Source of the DNA: Schistocerca nitens
Lineage: Eukaryota > Arthropoda > Insecta > Orthoptera > Acrididae
Length of the DNA: 64,000 nucleotides
Assembly: GCF_023898315.1 (NCBI RefSeq)
Contig: NC_064616.1
Location: 546,459,602 to 546,523,601, forward strand
Direction: 5' to 3'
Under the pieces are notes generated by a model. The model saw only the letters and a list, made by a program, of their open reading frames with translations. It was not told the DNA's origin and did not search any database. Made by a program: the position numbers and the translations under genes. Shown here piece by piece: positions 23,107 to 33,494 of this stretch. The first letter of the stretch is position 1. Every line of letters begins with the position of its first letter.

Positions 23107-23383
23107 TAGATGCAGGGCCACGTTACGATCACTAGCGCCTGTCGTCAGAGCCAAAGGGTGTGCGATCCGATGCTACAGGTGTGTACGTAATTCAGTTCGT
23201 CATTGGCACACATGGCTAAGGTATTAGAAGACATCGGATATCGTCCTTAATCTTTGGACAAACTCCTTGAGTTCCAAATATTGGCACTGATTCTGCCGAA
23301 TCTCCAAAATAGACGAATGTGTTTTCGTTGATACTCGCTACTGAAAGTAGTCATACTATATAGGAACTGGGAAGAATATCTCA

Positions 23384-23581
23384 AAAATGGCTCAAATGGC
23401 TCTAAGCACCATGGTACTTAACATCTGAGGTCATCATCCCCTAGACTTAGAACTACTTAAACCTAACTATCCTAAGGGCATCACACACATCCATGCCCGA
23501 CGCAGGATTCGAACTTGCGACCGTAGCAGCAGCGCGGTTCCGGACTGAAGCGCCTAGAACCACTCGGCCACAGCGGCCGGC
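23384..23581 (-). mobile_element. tRNA-derived SINE
   Basis: Minus-strand full-length copy. Perfect 12-bp target duplications aagaatatctca at 23372-23383 and 23582-23593. The head retains a B box ('aggattcgaacttgcg'). Confidence 0.94.
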
Positions 23582-23593
23582 AAGAATATCTCA

Positions 23594-24278
23594 GCGCCTT
23601 CTCGGTACTCATGGGTAAACTTTCTCACAGTACATGTGACGGCACTCTTTATACATGGCTTTCTTGAATGAAAGTAAGTACCGTGTCATCGATTGGTGTC
23701 ATCGTGAGAATACTCACTTTGAAACGTCATCTGTGGACGGGTAATCTGGGAAGTCATAAAAAAATGGAGCGTTATCATCAACGATAGGGCGCTGTTGTGT
23801 TCCTTGGGATGCTGGAACAAAATAAAAAAATACCTTTCAGGCATTTCTAGCACTATTATATTTTGCAAATTAATAGAGCTATCTTTGTAGAAGGAAATTT
23901 GCCTTTACCTGATATTTTGGCCAAAGTCGTACATACACAGTGAACAGAAATCGTGCTCGGTAAGTGCAAAATTATTTAATGTGGAAGATATCAACCGCAT
24001 CTCTGTGCAGATAATTGCAGTGGGCATCATGTTAAGGATTTGAGAAAACGAGCTGCAACGAACATTTGTGAAGGATGTCATGTACTTTCATAGTGTCAGT
24101 TAACATATGGTTGAATTCCTTAACCCGAAATTCCACTCTGGAGAAACCTACAGTGAACATAAACTACAAATACTGCTCTTTACTTAATATCACTCGGACG
24201 TCTAGCTATCTGTTAACGTACTCAGTACAATGGTTGACAAATTTGCCTAGTTCTTTGTGCGACTTCAGCCTTTTTCTA
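23594..24278. other. unassigned
   Basis: AT-rich sequence between a SINE and the mariner derivative. Only short frames are present, none with recognised content. Confidence 0.4.
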
Positions 24279-24280
24279 TA

Positions 24281-24894
24281 CGAGGTGTGGCTAGAAAAAA
24301 AACCGGACTAGTACTGGTGAAACAATAAAACGAATGCAATAAGGCTGAAAGTCGCGTGGCCTGTCACGTGACTCTCGCTCCGCCTACTGCTCGAGTTTCA
24401 TCTGCCTCCTGCACTCAGTCTGCCCGTGGCGTCTGTTTTAAGTAGTTGACGTTTTGTCTGTGCGTCGGAAAATGTTGAGTGTACAGAAAGAACAGCGTGT
24501 TAACATCAAATTTTGTTTCAAACTAGGAAAATCTGCAAGTGAAACGTTTGTAATGTTACAACAAGTGTACGGCGATGATTGTTTATCGCGAACACAAGTG
24601 TTTGAGTGGTTTAAACGATTTAAAGATGGCCGCGAAGACACCAGTGAGGACACTCGCACTGGCAGACCATTGTCAGCAAAAACTGATGCAAACATTGAAA
24701 AAATCGGTAAACTTGTTCGACACTTTCCTTGTCAACTCCTGTTAACTCAGACACTGCTGTGATTGTTAAACGGCGATCTTGTCGAGCAGTAGGCGGAGCG
24801 AGAGTCACGTGACAGGCCACGCGACTTTCAGCCTTATTGCATTCGTTTTATTGTTTCACCAGTACTAGTCCGGTTTTTTTCTAGCCACACCTCG
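24281..24894 (+). mobile_element. short mariner-type derivative with long inverted ends
   Basis: 614-bp element with nearly perfect inverted repeats of about 114 bp (24281-24394 and 24782-24894, one base different in an A run) and TA duplications (24279-24280, 24895-24896). The ends start CGAGGTGTGGCTAG. The core holds one reading frame for the DNA-binding end of a mariner-like transposase, and the catalytic part is gone. Confidence 0.93.
24472..24762 (+). CDS. truncated mariner-type transposase, DNA-binding region only
   Basis: 96-residue open frame from the ATG at 24472 (MLSVQKEQRVNIKFCF). Residues about 1-55 form the first helix-turn-helix of mariner-like transposases ('FCFKLGKSASETFVMLQQVY', 'RTQVFEWFKRFKDGRED'), followed by the linker 'DTRTGRPLSAKTDANIEKI'. 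After residue about 80 the frame enters sequence adjoining the right inverted repeat and ends. Full mariner transposases are about 340-350 residues, so the second helix-turn-helix and the whole DD-E/D domain are missing. The frame has no internal stop. It may simply be young, or the protein may be tolerated. Expression is unknown. Confidence 0.7.
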   Translation: MLSVQKEQRVNIKFCFKLGKSASETFVMLQQVYGDDCLSRTQVFEWFKRFKDGREDTSEDTRTGRPLSAKTDANIEKIGKLVRHFPCQLLLTQTLL

Positions 24895-24896
24895 TA

Positions 24897-25360
24897 TGTG
24901 TGGAGATAGAGAGTCCTTATTGTATGCGACAGCGAGTAGTGATGAGAATAAACTTCAGGAAAGAATTGTGGATAGCAAGTTCGTAACTTATATGTCAGTT
25001 TCATGTTCGAAATACATGGATGTACCGTAACATTTGAAGGACATTTCGAATATTTGTTGTGATTCACCTCTTCTACTGAATTCATCTACTCTGCTTGTCA
25101 CTTTACTGTATGAAGAAAGTAAAATCTGTACTAGTGTTTTTTCGTCGCCTTAATATATCTGGGTAGTACAGCAAAGTACCCACTATTGAAATCAGTAACT
25201 TCATATAACATCAGATTGACGAACAGAAAAAAGAACTTCAGAGAAATATTAAGTCTGCCATGAAACACTGAACTAAGCGTTTCCACATAGTTTTCAGGTA
25301 AGTTAAGTGACCTCAGAGCAGTAAATGAAAAAATTTTTTCATTTTTACTTCATAAAAATC
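24897..25360. other. unassigned
   Basis: 460 bases between two DNA transposons; nothing recognised. Confidence 0.4.
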
Positions 25361-25362
25361 TA

Positions 25363-26784
25363 CACTCCTGGAAATGGAAAAAAGAACACATTGACACCGG
25401 TGTGTCAGACCCACCATACTTGCTCTGGACACTGCGAGAGGGCTGTACAAGCAATGATCACACGCACGGCACAGCGGACACACCAGGAACCGCGGTGTTG
25501 GCCGTCGAATGGCGCTAACTGCGCAGCATTTGTGCACCGCCGCCGTCAGTGTCAGCCAGTTTGCCGTGGCATACGGAGCTCCATCGCAGTCTCTAACACT
25601 GGTAGCATGCCGCGACAGCGTGGACGTGAACCGTATGTGCAGTTGACGGACTTTGAGCGAGGGCGTATAGTGGGCAAGCGGGAGGCCGGGTGGACGTACC
25701 GCCGAATTGCTCAACACGTGGGGCGTGAGGTCTCCACAGTACATCGATGTTGTCGCCAGTGTTCGGCGGAAGGTGCACGTGCCCGTCGACCTGGGACCGG
25801 ACCGCAGCGATGCACGGATGCACGCCAAGACCGTAGGATCCTACGCAGTGCCGTAGGGGACTGCACCGCCACTTCCCAGCAAATTAGGGACACTGTTGCA
25901 CCTGGGGTATCGGCGAGGACCATTCGCAACCGTCTCCATGAAGCTGGGCTACAGTGCCGCACACCGTTAGGCCGTCTTCCGCTCACGCCCCAACATCGTG
26001 CAGCCCACCTCCAGTGGTGTCGCGACAGGCGTGAATGGAGGGACGAATGGAGACGTGTCGTCTTCAGCGATGAGAGTCGCTTCTGCCTTGGTGCCAATGA
26101 TGGTCGTATGCGTGTTTGGCGCCGTGCAGGTGAGCGCCACAATCAGGACTGCATACGACCGAGGCACACAGGGCCAACACCCGGCATCATGGTGTGGGGA
26201 GCGATCTCCTACACTGGCCGTACACCACTGGTGATCGTCGAGGGGACACTGAATAGTGCACGGTACATCCAAACCGTCATCGAACCCTTCGTTCTACCAT
26301 TCCTAGACCGGCAAGGGAACTTGCTGTTCCAACAGGACAATGCACGTCCGCATGTATCCCGTGCAACCCAACGTGCTCTAGAAGGAGTAAGTCAACTACC
26401 CTGGCCAGCAATATCTCCGGATCTGTCCCCCATTGAGCATGTTTGGGACTGGATGAAGCGTCGTCTCACGCGGTCTGCACGTCCAGCACGAACGCTGGTC
26501 CAACTGAGGCGCCAGGTGGAAATGGCATGGCAAGCCGTTCCACAGGACTACATCCAGCATCTCTACGATCGTCTCCATGGGAGAATAGCAGCCTGCATTG
26601 CTGCGAAAGGTGGATATACACTGTACTAGTGCCGACATTGTGCATGCTCTGTTGCCTGTGTCTATGTGCTTGTGGTTCTGTCAGTGTGATCGTGTGATGT
26701 ATCTGACCCCAGGAATGTGTCAATAAAGTTTCCCCTTCCTGGGACAATGACTTCATGGTGTTCTTATTTCAATTTCCAGGAGTG
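25363..26784 (+). mobile_element. complete Tc1/mariner-type transposon, copy 2
   Basis: 1422 bp with inverted ends CACTCCTGGAAATGGAAAAA (left) and CACTCCTGGAAATTGAAATA (right, reverse-complemented), about 27 bp long with two or three differences. TA duplications lie at 25361-25362 and 26785-26786. One uninterrupted transposase gene is present. Everything a Tc1 element needs in cis and in trans appears to be here, so it is a candidate active copy. Confidence 0.96.
25607..26629 (+). CDS. Tc1-like transposase, intact
   Basis: 340 residues from ATG 25607 (MPRQRGREPY) to TAG 26629, the usual Tc1 transposase length. Upstream codons are open back to 25325 but run through the inverted repeat, so the internal ATG is preferred. 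Domains: an N-terminal paired-like helix-turn-helix pair at residues about 12-115 ('LTDFERGRIVGKREAGWTYR', 'GVSARTIRNRLHEAGL'), then the DDE_3 catalytic domain. The catalytic residues are D155 (FSDESRF), D244 (QQDNARPH) and E277 (SPIEHVWDW). Only 32 residues separate D244 and E277, where typical Tc1 enzymes have 34. 'GRMRVWRR' and 'VWGAIS' are standard family blocks. The enzyme would cut at the inverted ends and insert at TA. The near-identical copy at 0.9-2.5 kb is inactive. Confidence 0.95.
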   Translation: MPRQRGREPYVQLTDFERGRIVGKREAGWTYRRIAQHVGREVSTVHRCCRQCSAEGARARRPGTGPQRCTDARQDRRILRSAVGDCTATSQQIRDTVAPGVSARTIRNRLHEAGLQCRTPLGRLPLTPQHRAAHLQWCRDRREWRDEWRRVVFSDESRFCLGANDGRMRVWRRAGERHNQDCIRPRHTGPTPGIMVWGAISYTGRTPLVIVEGTLNSARYIQTVIEPFVLPFLDRQGNLLFQQDNARPHVSRATQRALEGVSQLPWPAISPDLSPIEHVWDWMKRRLTRSARPARTLVQLRRQVEMAWQAVPQDYIQHLYDRLHGRIAACIAAKGGYTLY

Positions 26785-26786
26785 TA

Positions 26787-27026
26787 TATAGTCTCCCGAA
26801 ACTTCTGATGTACAAGGGGCAGTCCAAAAGAAAAGAAAAAAGAGAGAGAGAGAGAGACATTAGGGCCTTCGAGTTGCTTCGGAAGAAGAGGTGCACGCCT
26901 TGGGTACAGTCATGGTTCCATATGCAGCCACATACGTTTTTCCATGAGGGCATTGTCTGTTCTGTCTCAGACAGGATAAACGTATTAACAACTAGAACGA
27001 TTACTTTCGAAAAAATAAACAGTTAC
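26787..27026. other. unassigned, short GA repeat
   Basis: 240 bases between the Tc1-like element and the solo LTR; a short (GA)n run at 26837-26857. Confidence 0.4.
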
Positions 27027-27557
27027 TGTGGTGCCACCGCCAGACACCACACTTGCTATGTGGTAGCCTTTAAATCGGCCGCGGGCCGTTAGTATACGTC
27101 GGACCCGCGTGTCGCCGCTCTCAGTGACTGCAGACCGAGCGCCGCCACACGGCAGGTCTAGTCTACAGAGACTTCCTAGCACTCGCCCCAGTTGTACAGC
27201 CGACTTTGCTAGCGATGGTTCACTGTCTACATACGGTCTCATTTGCATGACGACAGTTTAGCATAGCCTTCAGCTACGTCATTTTTTACGACCTAGCAAG
27301 GCGCCATATTCAGTTACTATGTCTTCTGAACAGATAATATTGTGACTCATGTACCGTCAAGAGCGACGTTCATCATTAATGGATTAAAGTTAAGTATCAA
27401 ACTAATTACGTCCGCTTTCTGAATTCTAATTCCTTGTCATGTTACAGACCTCACGTCAGTATAGTTCTTCCCTCCTCACGCCAGCCTGTGTGAGCTAAAA
27501 CGCGTGCATTTCGGCCTCCTCGAGTAACACGGTGTTGGCTCTTCTGCTAACACAACA
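27027..27557 (+). repeat. solo LTR of an LTR retrotransposon
   Basis: 531-bp sequence starting TGTGGTGCCACCG and ending ..AACACAACA, with no internal region on either side. Flanking pentamers are gttac and gttgc, a 5-bp target duplication with one change. It contains 'tttaaatcggccgcggg', GC-rich promoter-like sequence in the first third, and 'attaaagttaag' near 27385. I recognise it as a common grasshopper-type LTR from memory. Most likely left by LTR-LTR recombination. Confidence 0.85.
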
Positions 27558-27944
27558 GTTGCTTACTTTTTCCATCTGTATCTGTTCCATTTTCATTTAT
27601 ATTATCTATTACAGTGAACAGCTTATAACTGGTCTTACCGTCTTTGGCTTACGCAATTACATTGTCACTTTGTCTTGTCGTGAATGACACTGACTCCTGT
27701 GGCTAGTCTTATTTTGGTAACTATCTGCTTTAGAAAGCCGTGTGGTTCTCGTTGCTTTGTAGAAACAGCCTACACATCGTTACTCTTTGCTCTTAAACTT
27801 ACACTGCCGTAAAATTCAAATACTCAGTCTACGGAAGTGGCACACCAAACTTATACGCAGAGGGAGGTAACGTTTCAAACAGGCAGGGGCCTTGAAAGCG
27901 GTGTGGCCGACTTGGTACGACCAGCGCAATGCTATGCGCGTACA
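27558..27944. other. unassigned
   Basis: 390 bases between the solo LTR and a Tc1 remnant; nothing recognised. Confidence 0.4.
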
Positions 27945-28195
27945 GTATGTAATAAAAAGTATCCGAACAAAGAACATTAATATGGGGTATGTCCACCCTC
28001 CGCCTTTATGATGGCTTCAGCTCTGCCTGGGACACTTGAAGTGAGGTGATTAAATGAGTGTGGAGGAATGATAGCCCATTCTTCCTCGAGAACTGAAACC
28101 AGGGAACGTAGTGATATGAGACACTGGCGTCTGGAGGGAAGTCGACGGTATAACTCTTCCCAAAGGTGTTTAATTGCGTTCACGATGGGATTATG
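27945..28195 (-). pseudogene. Tc1-like transposase C-terminal fragment with end repeat
   Basis: Minus-strand frame 28183-27977 codes for 'NAIKHLWEELYRRLPSRRQ' ... 'EEEWAIIPPHSFNHL' ... 'AIIKAEGGHTPY', the C-terminal end of a Tc1-like transposase, where the residue after I would normally be the catalytic E of NPIE. Downstream at 27945-27972, 'gtatgtaataaaaagtatcc' resembles a Tc1 terminal repeat. The rest of the gene is missing. It belongs to a third Tc1 family in this window. Confidence 0.75.
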
Positions 28196-28200
28196 ATTAG

Positions 28201-28985
28201 GTCAGTCCATGTCAGGAGTAGTATTGTCGAGGAAGCATTTCATCACAGATGCTGCTTTATGAGAAAAGTGGTTAAAATGACTCTGAGCACTATGAGACAA
28301 CATCTGAGATCAACAGTCGACTGGTGCCTGGAAATAAATGTAGTGGAATCAAAAGCAATAGTAAAGCCACTGAAATTAATACCGCTGCACGCTGTGCTCC
28401 TCTTTTGCCATGATGGATCGAGAAAGCATTCAGAGAAATACGTAGACGATTACTTCAAAATCTCATAGTGCTTCAGAGTTCTTCCATGTACCTAGCGTAA
28501 TTCATAAATAGACTAGGTGCTATTTCTATAGGAAATAAACCAAAATGCCGGCTAACTTTCGTCGGCTAGAATCGTACAACATCCGGATTTGTGGGGTCAG
28601 TCCATGTCAGGAGTAGTATTGTCGAGGAAGCATTTCATCACAGATGCTGCTTTATGAGAAAAAGTGGTTGAAATGACTGAGCACTATGAGACAACATCTG
28701 AGATCAACAGTCGACTGGTGCCTGGAAATAAATGTAGTGGAATCAAAAGCAATAGTAAAGCCACTGAAATTAATACCGCTGCACGCTGTGCTCCTCTTTT
28801 GCCATGATGGATCGAGAAAGCATTCAGAGAAATACGTAGACGATTACTTCAAAATCTCATAGTGCTTCAGAGTTCTTCCATGTACCTAGCGTAATTCATA
28901 AATAGACTAGGTGCTATTTCTATAGGAAATAAACCAAAATGCCGGCTAACTTTCGTCGGCTAGAATCGTACAACATCCGGATTTC
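28201..28985 (+). repeat. tandem duplication, period about 395 bp
   Basis: 28201-28595 and 28596-28990 are two direct copies that differ by a few substitutions and 1-2 base indels, e.g. 'gaaaagtggttaaaatgactctgag' versus 'gaaaaagtggttgaaatgactgag'. Each carries a piece of a SINE tail ('ctgagcactatgagacaacatctgag'). The duplication starts exactly where the Tc1 fragment ends, and its right border abuts another Tc1 remnant. Confidence 0.95.
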
Positions 28986-28989
28986 TGGG

Positions 28990-29660
28990 GCAATCGTATG
29001 TGACCGTGGGTCTATGCTAGACTACATGAAAACGTAAGGGCAAGCATACTGGCCGCAAAGGTTCTTGTTAACGACGACTGATCGCTACACGAGAGGAACG
29101 TCGCACTGCGCACCAAGCACATCGTAACCCATACACATCTGTTTCTGTTATCCGAGAACAAGTAATGGATTCTCTGCAAGATTCTGTTTCATCCTACGGC
29201 TTTAGCCGGGAATTATCTGCAGCCGAGAAGGAAACTACTGTCTACTACGTGAGCTGTCGTAAACACTTCAAAATACACGGCTGCTTTTGGAGTGGCGCCG
29301 TCGACAGGAAGCATGGACAACCGATGAATGGCACTGAATTATGTTCAGCGACGAACCATGTTCTGCACTGCCCCGGTTGACGATTCCGCATATGGCAACG
29401 ACTTGAGGAGATGTCTCATTCTTACATTGTTTTGGAGCGGCTCAGCGGTGTTACTCCTAGCGACATGGTGTGAGGAGCCTTCAGGTATTACCTCAGGTCA
29501 GAGGTGGAGGGCTGCAAATGATTGAGGAAATTCTGATGGCTCAATGGTACATTATTTATATCCTGCGTCCTCATGTGTTACATCTTATGCGACAGTATCG
29601 TGGCGTTATTTTGCAAGCATCTATCCCTATGAACAGTCTGCGTGATAATGAGGTACCCTT
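28990..29660 (+). pseudogene. Tc1-like transposase remnant (plus strand)
   Basis: Decayed Tc1-like transposase in several frames: 'TDEWHXIMFSDEP' (first catalytic D block), 'SGVTPSDMVXGAFRYYLRSE' (equivalent of GVMVWGAFS), and 'MAQWYIIYILRPHVLHLMRQ' (equivalent of N..RYIDNVLRPHL.PFLRQ). Multiple stops and frameshifts are present, and the second D and the E block are not found. It is oriented opposite to the C-terminal fragment at 27.9-28.2 kb. Confidence 0.65.
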
Positions 29661-31066
29661 GCGGCCTACAAGAACCCTACACCTTTATCCAACAATACAT
29701 GTGTGCGAGCAGCTAAGGTGTTAACTCCGTCCCAGTACCAGTATCCAGAATATCAAAGACCACCTGCAACAGTCGTGGGTCTCCTTCCCCCAGTAGGTGA
29801 TAGAACGGCTTTACGAAACACTTCTAAAACTAACCATGGCGTGCATCCATGGTACAGAGGGTGCAGCATCATACCGATATGTGGCTTCATATTACCAAGT
29901 TTTATCTTAACCTGACTCTGTTTTTTAATCGCTGAAATCACAACACATACCCTTTCAACACGTGAAGTATCATTTCGTTTGCTCCCCCGCATCTGCACGC
30001 CTAACCTTTTTTGTCAGGCAGTGTTTTCCACTTCTCTGTAGTGCAAGGCATGACTAATTCGATTGTGCGTGTCCGGCAGCTACGGTGTTGTGTATGAAAG
30101 ATGAATTCAAACGACCGGTAGTTTAATCGCAGCCAGGAGAAGTTGAACTCAGATTCCCGTCCGCTCATGTTCATTTGAGTTTTCCATGGTGTCTGCACAT
30201 CGTAGACAAATAGAAGGCTGGCTTCTTTGAAAGGCCACATAATACTTCTTGTCCCTGCCTTGTTCAATCCGACCTCATGCCTCTGATTTAATTAACTCGT
30301 CGTAGATAGGATGGTGAATCCTATGATTCCTTTCTCTAAACGATGGCATTGCAGAATGATAAAGTTATTTGTCTGTTGATTATATCGATTATAAGACGCC
30401 TGTGAAATGAAAAGTGGACTATAGCCGCACAGTGTTACTGAACAGTTATTCTCGCAAATTTAATATCTACAACCGTAGAGAGGTGCATCCCAGTGCAGAT
30501 ATGACCAACAGTATCTTTATTCTACAAGGATGGCAAGGATGTAATAAACTAATTATCTTGTGGCCGTTGCCTTGCCAATTTAAAACAATAGCCTCGAATA
30601 TATTTCAGACGAGGCGCCAGAAAGGAGAGAGTACAGAAAGAGGCGGTTGGTACATAACCAGTTGTTCAAGTCCTAACACTCAAGAATATAGTTACAATGT
30701 ATCATATTTTCTTACAATACTAATCTGGTGAGGGATATGCTTTGGTAGACTGTTTGAAATTAAAGTCAACATCCTCACTATTTCTGGAAGTTATGAAATA
30801 TATGAGAGAATTTAACGTGTCTTCGACATCAAAATAACTTCTGTTAGGGAAAAGCTACTGTAAATAATAATGTGGAAGGAAATACGTAGCGGCGTTGTTG
30901 AAACAACAATATCAGCTTAGTCCGGGAGAGATTTAGAGTCGTGACAAGGATAAAAATAAATTCAGATTGCTTACAATATATCTTATAAAGCAGGACTTCA
31001 AATAAAACGGTGAAAATTAAATATTAAAACTGCGAAAGAGTTTAGTCGTGTTGTAAAGATACTTAC
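29661..31066. other. no confident gene; intron-like if the 31.1 kb exon is real
   Basis: Short frames only (29703-29915 plus, 30001-30267 minus, 30414-30731 plus). I recognise no domain or repeat in them. Confidence 0.4.
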
Positions 31067-31109
31067 CGGTGAAAAGAAGATATGCGACGACCCAATGGGA
31101 GGCGTCCAT
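31067..31109 (-). CDS. candidate first coding exon (signal-peptide-like)
   Basis: On the minus strand, ATG at 31109 sits in a good context (gctgaaATGG, purine at -3). It codes for MDASHWVVAYLLFT and ends in ACCG before a strong donor GTAAGTATC (31066-31058). The peptide looks like the start of a signal peptide: a short polar start, then hydrophobic residues. The exon ends after one base of a codon. It could belong to the same minus-strand gene as the terminal exon at 10757-11159. However, that exon needs two bases from its predecessor, so at least one unseen middle exon would be required. Support is only the donor, start context and hydrophobic start. Confidence 0.35.
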
Positions 31110-31165
31110 TTCAGCTGGCAATTCCTTCGCTGCGTTGACGTATGCACTGCAGGGCAACTGACAAC
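31110..31165 (-). promoter_or_regulatory. possible initiator and 5' UTR for the 31.1 kb exon
   Basis: An arthropod initiator-like TCAGTT occurs on minus at 31161-31156, about 50 bases before the ATG. An AT-rich 'aataaagg' lies about 20-25 bases further upstream on that strand. Weak on its own. Confidence 0.25.
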
Positions 31166-31700
31166 CGACTATCCTTTATTCTCTGTAGTAACTGGTTAAG
31201 GGAGAGCAGCTGACTCACTCCCGATTTGCCGTAACTTCCGTAGTGGAGGGCAGCAGTCCTCACTCTAATGTTTATCACGTCCTTCCCCGTTGATGTGACC
31301 GTGACTCATGAAGTGAAGTCCACAGAACTGTTAATCAAGTGCCTAAGGACTCGCCTGGATGTGTTACAGATTAGATTTTTCTTTGCATTTTAATGAATCT
31401 AAGAAACATCAGAGAGCATAGGTAACGACTCCATTGCGGTTGGTTCTATTTTTCAAAGATTCGTTCAACAATTACTTTATTTTATACATACCTATTCCGA
31501 TACATATTTCATCCGTGTTTGTATGTTGAAGCTGTAAACACTTCGTAAAGAGTCACTAAAATGTAGAGCATACTGATATTATCTTTAGAAGGCCCTGAGC
31601 GATGATCAGCTGACAGTATGGTCATCCAGTTCAGCAACATTGCTTTTAGGACACCAAAGATATAATAAATTAAAAAAAAAGTGTATGTTGTTTCCCATAC
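31166..31700. other. unassigned
   Basis: 535 bases upstream (minus sense) of the candidate first exon; nothing recognised apart from moderate G+C at 31170-31320. Confidence 0.35.
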
Positions 31701-31918
31701 ACTGAGCTAGGTGGAGTTGGGACTCGCATTCGGGAGGACGACGGTTCAAACTCTCGTCGGGCCATCCAGATTTAGTTTCTTCGTAATACCCTAAATCGCT
31801 ATAGCAAGTGCCGGTATGGTTCCCCTGAAAGTACACGCCTGATTTCCTTCCCCATCCAGGACTCAATACGAGCTTGTGCTCCATGTCTTATGACCACTGT
31901 GTCGATGGGACGCTATAG
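31701..31918 (+). mobile_element. second-family SINE, diverged
   Basis: Old plus-strand copy of the SINE family also found at 51135-51393 (there reversed). Shared blocks are 'ggactcgcattcgggaggacg', 'cccta.atcgct' and 'gatttccttccccatcca'. The tRNA-like A-box part is shortened, and no clean target duplication remains. Confidence 0.8.
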
Positions 31919-33490
31919 CCAACTATCATTCCTTCAGTAATATTACCAGTTAGCAGCTTTAGAAAACACATGAAACAAAGCTAACGACCTGTGAGATATA
32001 ATGTCATGGTAATTTGTAGCTCTTAGATTTAGGCTCTGCAGTGTTCTAAGACTGTCTCTGTCGTCGGACTCATTTCCTCATGAAATTCACACTGCAGAAC
32101 AGTGAACCGTGCAATAATGGTTGCAAACATAAAAACTTTAAAAGGATCAACTTACTCTTCTAGTAAGACAGATCGGGATGGTGTTAAAACTGAAGAGGGA
32201 GATTTTCAGAATCTAACAGATATCAGATACCATATTATATTATTTATTAGGCAAATTTGATTCAAGGTAGCGAAAAAACATGAGCGGCATGGAGATCGAA
32301 AGTTTCTTGTGAACTAGAAATTATGTATGAGAAACACTACCAAATACAGTTAACAAATATATAAATAAATAGAAGAAACCAGATGTCTACAAAAGACGGT
32401 TACAAAATAAAAATGGCAAAGCACTAGACTGCAAAAAAGTGCAATAGCGCAATCATTGCAGTCCAGGAAATACGGCGGTTTTCTGAACTTTTAATAATGG
32501 TACAATTAACTCATTTCCACACGGTTGGTTAAGAATGAATAAAATCATTACTGGGAACATCAGAAATTGCTATGGGTGATTTTTATACTCGCCTGTTCGT
32601 AAGTTCCTTATTTTTACCACCATATACGACTGTGTTCTATCAAAGTGATTTAAGATTCCAGATGAATCGCACAATTAAAATGAACGTTTCTTGCAGCCAG
32701 AGAACTGTATTTACTCACTTCTTGATAACAGTTTCCCTCATTCGGGCTTCTCTGAAAGTAAATGCGTTTCTAATTTCTTGAACGTAAGAACAAAACGAGC
32801 TTCACATTAATACCGTAGGATACGTGTCACAATCTTAATGATACATATTCAATGCAAGGAGTAAACAGCTGATTTTTGTAGAAGAGAGATGTTTTCAATC
32901 GAAATATTAAAATTTACGTCTCAAAGACTGCAATAAATTGCTGTTCCTGTCCTATTGTTAACAGAATAAAACAAAGCGACCATAAACACACTGCAGAAAG
33001 CGGCGCAAGACTCACGCTCACGCCATGCCCTCAGGCCCACTGACTTTTATGTCTTCAAAGTGTCGAAATGAAAAAGAAATTTCCCCCTTTCACAATACGC
33101 ATTGGCCGTGAATTACACAATTATTACTTCATTTATATAACCGCTCTCTTGATGTTGTACAAAAAAATTTTTATTTTTTATTTTTTAAGGTGACAGTGGT
33201 TTTTGTTGTACTGATAAGGCACTATTAGTATAGATGTACCGATATAAATACGGGGCAGGATAGGCAGGCAACTTGCTTTACAATGCGAGAAACTCAGATA
33301 ACAGTACAGCTAAGCCACTACGGCTGCTATCTACATTGTTACAAGATCTCAAATGACATCACCATGCAATGTAGTCAGATTTCTCCGCTCCCCCTGCTAC
33401 ACTCTAACATCATAGGCCAATTGCACTATGTATAATCTGGAGGATAATAATAAAGTTGGCTGGAAATTCATTATGATCAGGCTGAAACTA
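31919..33490. other. no confident gene
   Basis: AT-rich sequence with T and A runs (33165-33190). The frame 32572-32781 on plus is open but not recognisable. Confidence 0.4.
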
Positions 33491-33494
33491 ATAT

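Noticed and set aside
25325..25606. N-terminal 94-residue extension of the intact Tc1 transposase
   Set aside because: It begins upstream of the transposon and runs through the inverted repeat. The internal ATG gives the normal family length.
25711..26142. Minus-strand 143-residue frame and similar frames across the Tc1 copies
   Set aside because: Antisense shadows of the GC-rich transposase gene; no domain of their own.
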